Shown here one piece after another: positions 57,644 to 64,000 of a stretch of DNA of 64,000 nucleotides (its first letter is position 1; each line of letters opens with the position of its first letter). The notes under the pieces are model-generated. The model did no database searches. It saw nothing but the letters and a program-made list of their open reading frames with translations, and was not told the origin of the DNA. Both the position numbers and the translations under genes were made by a program. The stretch comes from Panorpa germanica. Lineage: Eukaryota > Arthropoda > Insecta > Mecoptera > Panorpidae. Where the stretch lies: positions 21,168,207-21,232,206 of the forward strand of contig OY783208.1 in NCBI GenBank assembly GCA_963678705.1. Direction: 5' to 3'.

Positions 57644-58514
57644 TATATGTAGAACAATTTTGAAGTTTGCTAAAAACAAAAACAAATTTTAGCAACAAAA
57701 AAATAAGAAATCTGTGTTAATAAATTAAATCTGAGGTGTTTAAGAAATGAAACAAAACTATGTGACATAATAAAAATAAATAAGAGAAGGTAAGCTAAAT
57801 TAACGTAAAAGCTTTTATGTAATAAATGTATGCTTTGTAAAACATTAACTAAATAAATAAAGGTTATATAAAAGGCAAGATTAAAACCCTTAAGGCAATA
57901 ACCATTTTAATATTTTGTTTTTCACTCCCTAAAATATAAAGTAATTAATTAGGTAAAATAAAAATTCATTTTAATATAATAGGGTATTTATATATTAATT
58001 TACCACTTTTCTCAAAAATCTACAGCCTTCTATTAATCTTTTTATAAAATATGAATAGAATAAGATGAACTGAGTAAAACCTTACAATGAGCTGTCAAAA
58101 TTAAGATATTACAGTTTTCTTTATTATAAATGCGCTTATGGTTCGAGGACGGGCGGGATTTATGAACCTGAATATTTATACGATGATTGATGTCAACTTT
58201 ATTTTGTTGTAATACAATGTCTATTTTCAAAATATTTTTTAATTAATGTGTAAACCCCCAATAAAATTGAACTTCACAAGCCTATTAACACAGTACTTTT
58301 TTAATCATTAAGCCAAGAATCATTTCTTAGAATTATATTCAATATTTGCCGTCAGTTGCGTTTAATGTATTTTTACTAAAATTTTTTGTGTTTTCATTAT
58401 AAATAATTTTTTAAACATTATGAAGGCTGGGCAGTTACAATTCGAAACGTTTGTGCAAATTATGGTCCAAGTTGTGATTTAAGTTAATCGACTGTGAAGT
58501 ATTAATTAATAAAA
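57644..58514 (-). promoter_or_regulatory. ZNF5 5' region
   Basis: Acceptor beside the coding exon, donor near 58010, GC island at 58144-58158. Inferred UTR intron and promoter. Confidence 0.35.
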
Positions 58515-58800
58515 TGGCTTGTGTCCTCATTTTTTAGTGGTCGATTTTTCAATTGTTGATTACATATTGACGGAGATATAGCAATTAAAAATTTGAATTG
58601 TAGTTTTAGCGCTAAAAATGGTGGGCCATATTTGTATGACGTGAAATGCATTTTAACGTCAGTTATTTGTTGAGTAGGTCAGTGCTGTGGTAATGTTCTG
58701 TAGCTGTTGGTAGTCAAATAATCAAATCAAGTTAAAGAATAATAGGTTTTTATTTTATTTAACCCTGCTAAGGCAGACATAATATTGGAATTTTATTGTT
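58515..58800 (-). repeat. X-family arm on the right of unit U5
   Basis: Starts tggcttgtgtcctcattttt; outer part ends ctaaggcagacataatattgg like the U3 arm. Confidence 0.72.
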
Positions 58801-58977
58801 ATTCCTCACTCTTATTCACATATGTAAATTAAATAGAACATAAAATTATATAACGAAACCTTTATTTATTAAAATTTTTATATAAAAATGATGTAATAGC
58901 TTGCTTACTACTTGAAGTACAGTCAAGGAAATAAAATTTTAAAATAAAACATTATTTGAAACTATTGAAAGATAGTT

Positions 58978-61900
58978 CTACTGCTCCTCATGAGTTTTCT
59001 GTACTTTTGATAGTTTCCCCCGATGTCCGTCCCAATACAGAGAATGCGTAAACGCCGTCCCAATGGCCGCAGCAACTTTTGTCTCGGACTTTTTGAGTGA
59101 TGAACTTAAAAACTCTGAAAATGAAATAATTACTTTTACCTTATGAAATACCGACACGAGAACTTATGAAGAAATAAATTTAAGAAATTTAGGCAAATAA
59201 GTAAATAAATATATAAAAAAAAAGAGAACTTTATCATATTAATTTAATGCAGTAAATTATTACCCAGGATGCAGTGGTACGTTTTTGGGAGCCTTAAGGC
59301 AAAAACGATTTTATCTCCCATTTTACGGGTAGCAGTTAACTTTATTGCTAGATCACGTGTGAAAAGTTTTCTTATCACAAACGTAACGTTTTTTTGGAAT
59401 GTGTCATCTGCGTCTAGCATGTGAGTCATAGCTGAACACTGAAATACGAAATAACAATTAGAAAGCATTAAAAAATAAATCAGAGCTTGATTAATAAAGA
59501 ATTATCAATCGATCAAAATTATTACCAAAGTGTTCTTTAATTCAGGAAATTCTTGTAATTGGGTTTCAACCAGATGTAAACTGTCCAGATCCCGTAATGG
59601 GAATTCTACTCCGAATGTTTCGATCCAAGTGTCTGTAGCAGTTCCCCTGTATTCGATATCTGGTCCATTTTTACGATCTGACTTAGTAGAAGACAATTTT
59701 CTTTTAATAGAAGACAGTTCTCTTTTAACAGAAGACAGTTCTGTCTCTACAGAAGACAGTCTTGTCTTAACAGAAGAAAGTTCTGCTTTGTATAATGTCT
59801 CAATAGAAAACAAATATTTAGAAAGCTCTGAAAAAAAATTTAAGAATTGTAAAATTAGATTTAAAACCAAAATTATAAATGGCTGCCAACCTTACTAAAA
59901 TATTTTAATAATATTAATAGAGTAATAATAATGTTGAAACTTTCTGAATTGTTTTGAAGAGTTCAGTGGCGTAGCTAGGTAACCAAGGACCCCGGTGCAA
60001 AAAAAAAATCTGGGCCCCTAACTAAACTGTTTAGGTTTTTCAAGTCAGATATAAATATATATAAATACTTTAAAGGTACAAAGCTTTAAATAGCACAGCA
60101 AAACTACTTACTACATGTATGTGCATGTGTGTCTTGTGTGAGCTTTAGTGATCGCCTAAGTGAAGAGTTTAGGAACGTATACTTGGATTTATAATATTGG
60201 TATTAAAAATATTGGTATTGGCGATAAAAATTGTAGTCACCTGGTTAACTAAATCAGCTGCACCATGTTTGAATGATGCATAAAAACCTAAAAACGTTTC
60301 TTTTACTTCCATATCAACTGGCTGCCCATTTTCCGATCTAGTTATTACTGCATACCTCCCATTAGAATTAAATACCTAGTATACTATTAATTTATTTGAT
60401 TAATTTTTGTTATTGTTCATGTTTTTCTTATAAAAGTTTTGTATGCATTGTCGGGAACAACTATTTACTAAGAGTATTACTGCACGGTGAAACCGTTAAA
60501 ATATAAAAATAATTAATAAAAGTCCGAGGGTCCCCTGAGCTTGGGGGCCCCGATGCACAGCACCGACTGCCTCATACCTAGCTACGCCAGTAAAAAAATT
60601 CCTAATAGTTAACTTTATCAGTACATTTTTAGAATTTAAGATATTGTTCGTAACCCTAATGGGCTAGTGTCCTATGTTTTATTTTCTATAAAAGTGTACT
60701 ATATATTGATAAAGTGGGTTACTAGAACCTCAAATGTTCAATTATTTTTTAATAACTCCTTATATGTAAGGAGATATTAACAATTAAAAAAGTCATTTTG
60801 TCTTTTTAATTATTAAAGGGATTTAACGTTGTACACATTCCAAGTGCATGTGACATCACAATCCTTGTGTAAGGCTACTAACCTTACAGATCATAAATCT
60901 GCTATATGTATTTATACATCAAAATATCAAATATTATTTACAGCTATTTCAAGGAATAATAAAATTTCAATATTATGTCTGCCTTAGCAGGGTTAAATAA
61001 AATAAAAACTTATTATTCTTTAACTTGACTTGATTATTTCGACTACAAACAGCTACAGAACATTACCACAGCACTGACCTATTCAACAAATAACTGTGCT
61101 AGACCATTTCTGGCGCTAAAACTACAATTTAGATTTTTATTTTTCAGTTATTCAGGGCTCATACCACCTGCGGCATCCTAAACCACCAAGTAATACTGGA
61201 ATATAGCATATTTACACTAAATAAATAAGTCTAAGATAAATTTTCATTGATATAAAGAACAAAATAGAATCAAAATAGAATCTAACTTAAATAAAAGGTA
61301 AATATCCTCAACAAAGTTTACTGTATAAAATAGTATAAGTAATTAAAATAAAAACAAATTCTTACGGTCGTGAGTTATGTACATTTCTCCATTAAGACTG
61401 GCGTATTGGCTTTGATCGATAACTGCAGGAATCGCGTCATCATCTTGGTTATTAGAATCTGAAAAACATTTTTTAATCATATTTTTAAAACTATAAGTAC
61501 ATATATAATTAATTAAATTTAGAAGCTATTTATCAAACGTTGGGACAATGGTGCTAATAAGACAGCCTCATTAACATAAATACCTTCAATTGGTTGAGAC
61601 AGACTCGCTGCACTAGTTGATGGAGGTGGACTACCTCGTGATTCCAGTTTAAGAACATGTCCTATTACTTCATTTTCTGAATCTGATAAAGAATATGATC
61701 TTGTGCGTTTCCTGGAGGGAGTACTTCTGTCTTCAAATATCAGTGTTCCAGAAAACTCTAAAATATAATTTGCAATTAATGTAAAATAATAAAAACGAAA
61801 GTATGAAACTCAGGAGCACATTAAGTTTGATTGTAAGGAAAAGTAGTGAGCAAAATGAATATTGGCCAGCCATTAAAGGGAGGCAGTGAAGGAAAGAGGT

Positions 61901-63133
61901 GGATGGCGGAAATAGTAAAAAGGAAAGAAAAAACAGGAGAATAAATAAGCTGGTGGCTGGGTTGCACAAGAAACAGGAAGAGAAAGGAAGTACTAAAAGA
62001 GGCAGTGAAGGGATGCAGGAGAAAGAAAGAAGTAGCGAGGAAACAGTTAAACTTCAGTCCAGAAAAATAGACTAGGAAATAGACCAGTCCAGAAGGAAGA
62101 CTAGGGAAAATGAAGGCAGAGGGTCAAGAGAAGAATAAGCATAAAGTACTTTTGGAAATAAAAAGGTCTAGAATAATGTAAATTTAATTGTAAGTTGAAG
62201 TATATGAAATGTATTTAGAATGTAGATTGTAAAGCCGAAAGGCGAACAATAAACAATTAATAATGATAATGTTGGTTATAGAACTTTTTAAGTATTTTTA
62301 CAACCAGAGTTTGTCAGTAAATTAAGTAATGAATTTTGATATATATTCCAGATAATAGTAATTTAACAGTTTTAAAACTCATGAATTTTTATAAGACACG
62401 TTGGGTCTAGTTTAGATGTAAAATCACGAAAAGAAAATAAGCAATTAAATTATAATAGGAATAGGCAATAAAATAATAGAACTTTTGTTTAAACTATGCA
62501 TTGGAAATTAACTTATTGAAACTAAGTAAGAAAGAAAGAGTACATACATATAGTAAAATTGCTGACGCCAGTGGTTTTAAAACAAAGAATCGATGAGATC
62601 ACGGTTCCAATATATTAAAAGAGTGAGAGGTTTTTCTAACTTTTTTTGAGCATACAATTATTAAAATCGAAGTCAAATTGCAAGCATACAAGCCGAGGCT
62701 TAAGATTAAGAGACATAAGATTTTTACCTTTTTTTTCAATAATTTACTGCATTAGGTAATTCAGTAACATATTTCTAGCTAGTACTTAGACTACGAATAA
62801 TAGAAACAGAAGTAAATACTTACCCTGAATATATTCGGTTTCATCTCTCACGTAAGGCAGAAATTCATCTAAATTAGGTTCATCCTCTTCTGAGGAAACG
62901 TTGACAAATTCTATTTCTTCTTTATAATTCTCTCCGGATGAATGGACATGTCGTAAGGGTGATGTGTCTGAATCATCTGCTGCAAATTGTGAAACTTCTG
63001 CAGTATCATTGTCACGCTCATCTTCTTCTTGTCTTTGCATTGCTTGATCGTGTTGTTCTACCATCTTTTTACTTGCTTGCTGCTTACGTACTCTGGATCG
63101 TGTATTAGGCAAGTTTATTTGATTTTGATCCAT
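58978..63133 (-). CDS. DUF4806-like gene, copy b, complete, 6 exons
   Basis: Exons: 63133-62824, 61757-61584, 61458-61366, 59827-59526, 59438-59264, 59114-58978. All borders are GT-AG, phases agree, and the total is 1,191 bases (396 residues plus stop). Residues 1-103 are acidic and Glu/Asp-rich after a basic start (TRSRVRKQQASKK). A Ser/Pro-rich part follows, then a heptad-rich coiled coil from 193 (SSVKREL repeats), and a C-terminal domain (GVEFPLRDLDSLHLVE, NVTFVIRKLFTRDLAIKL) that I assign to DUF4806 from pattern memory. Unspliced ends after exon 2 (..RLINSF) and exon 5 (..GNNLLH) also give stops, so shorter isoforms are possible. Its role is unknown. No damage is seen, though introns 1 and 3 hold transposons. 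Confidence 0.7.
59967..60593 (-). mobile_element. hAT-like remnant with both ends, intron 3 of copy b
   Basis: cagtggcgtagctagg at 59967 and its complement ending at 60593 bound about 627 bp. Inside, on the minus strand, is the same transposase piece as in copy a (ITRSENGQPVDMEVKE). Rest deleted. No clear 8-bp target duplication. Confidence 0.6.
60655..61165 (+). repeat. Partial X-family copy
   Basis: Starts at tgggctagtgtcctatg and is lost after ctaaaactacaatttag. Lies in intron 3 of copy b. Confidence 0.65.
61798..62262 (+). mobile_element. LINE fragment in intron 1 of copy b
   Basis: Uninterrupted counterpart of 45632-45784 plus 48711-49300, so it shows the empty site of the DNA transposon (aataaataagctggtggctg). 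Ends in tgtaaagccgaaaggcg and an A-rich tail. Confidence 0.7.
62263..62823. other. Intron 1 of copy b, remaining part
   Basis: AT-rich; nothing recognised apart from the splice donor (cagg/gtaagt on the minus strand) at 62823. Confidence 0.5.
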
Positions 63134-63309
63134 TTTATCGTTGGCTGTTAATAACAGAATAAATGATTTTGTTAATTATAGTCAGTTGACCATTTTTGTG
63201 TGTTCAGTGATCCTGAAATATCATCCAATATTATAATGCTCCAACTGTTTGTTTATATGTTTACTAGCATTTACCCCCGTAGCAAGCGACGACTATCTTT
63301 TGTGTGTGT

Positions 63310-63710
63310 ATTGAATTTAGCTCCTAAATCTCTGCTGTATGTATTTATATATCAAAATATCAAATATTGTTTACAGTTATTTCAAGGAATAATAAAATTT
63401 CAATATTACGTCTGCCGTAACAGGGTTAAATAAAGTAAAAACTTATTATTCTTTGACTTGACTTGATTATTTGATTACCAGAACGTTACCACATACTAAA
63501 CAAATAACTGACGTTAAAATGCATTTCACGTCATACAAATAGGCCGACCATTTCTAGTGCTAAAACTACAATTCAAACTTTAATTGCTATATCTCCGTCA
63601 ATATTTAGATATTTAATAAAATAGACACGCCAATACACATTTATTAACATCAATTTCAATTAACAATTGAAATATCGACCATTAAAAAATGAGGACACAA
63701 GCCCATTTAA
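63310..63710 (+). repeat. X-family copy at the end of the window
   Basis: From ctcctaaatctctgctgtatg to gaggacacaagcccatt. Could be the left arm of a further unit beyond the window. Confidence 0.7.
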
Positions 63711-64000
63711 TTTTTTTTTAATATTTGATTTCTTTTTACGTTATTTGACCAACATTTAATATAAACAAATAAACATATAAATTTCACTTGGAACATTATA
63801 ATATAGGATATAATGTATACGTGCCGTTATTTTGATTTTTAGATATTACTAATCTTTATAGAATATAATTTACATATTATTCGTAAGTGATATAAATTAT
63901 GATTTTATTAATTTGTAGTACAGCTTTATACGAATTAAGTAACCTTACTTATAGCACAACTATTTATTAACGAAAATAAATTTAAAAGACTTGTTTAAAC
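63711..64000. other. AT-rich end of window, nothing seen
   Basis: No ORF, repeat or motif recognised. Confidence 0.5.

Overview
This is an A+T-rich window of an animal nuclear genome, most likely an insect. The evidence is a multi-exon fatty acid synthase gene with short GT-AG introns and insect-like KR, ACP and TE segments, together with I-clade and R1-like LINEs, Copia and Gypsy LTR elements, a Helitron-like repeat and lineage-specific C2H2 zinc-finger genes. No bacterial features, tRNA, rRNA or CRISPR array were seen. The order within insects cannot be fixed from this sequence alone.

Layout. 1-6.1 kb (+): the last eight exons (611 aa) of a type I fatty acid synthase: ketoreductase, acyl carrier protein and thioesterase, with all catalytic residues present. 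6.9-8.1 kb: a (TA)n tract followed by a broken R1-like LINE fragment. 8.6-58.8 kb: five amplified units (U1-U5), each holding one minus-strand C2H2 zinc-finger gene (12, 10, 8, 22 and 10 fingers) and the same 5'-truncated LINE insertion. Each unit is bracketed by inverted copies of one AT-rich terminal-inverted-repeat element, here called X. Minus-strand DUF4806-like genes follow U3 (copy a, 42.3-45.6 kb, no first exon found) and U5 (copy b, 59.0-63.1 kb, complete, six exons, 396 aa). The likely unit of one duplication is therefore zinc finger plus DUF4806.

Younger elements are nested in this array: an intact 5.75 kb I-clade LINE (9.2-15.0 kb, 16-bp target duplication); a Copia element (Copia-1, 16.3-21.0 kb) whose reverse transcriptase is replaced in frame by host-derived Trio/Kalirin-type spectrin repeats; a near-perfect 542-bp-arm palindrome of Helitron-like sequence (23.7-25.7 kb); an internally deleted Gypsy element (30.2-33.7 kb); a decayed Copia element (Copia-2, 34.9-39.1 kb) and its solo LTR (46.4-46.6 kb); and a candidate DNA transposon (45.8-48.7 kb) carrying a spliced gene that is not a recognised transposase.

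The fatty acid synthase is ordinary metabolism. The rest is a repeat-driven zinc-finger expansion, in which all three LTR elements lack a reverse-transcriptase core yet have almost identical LTRs and intact primer sites. That pattern indicates movement in trans. The most unusual item is the Copia element carrying a captured Trio segment.
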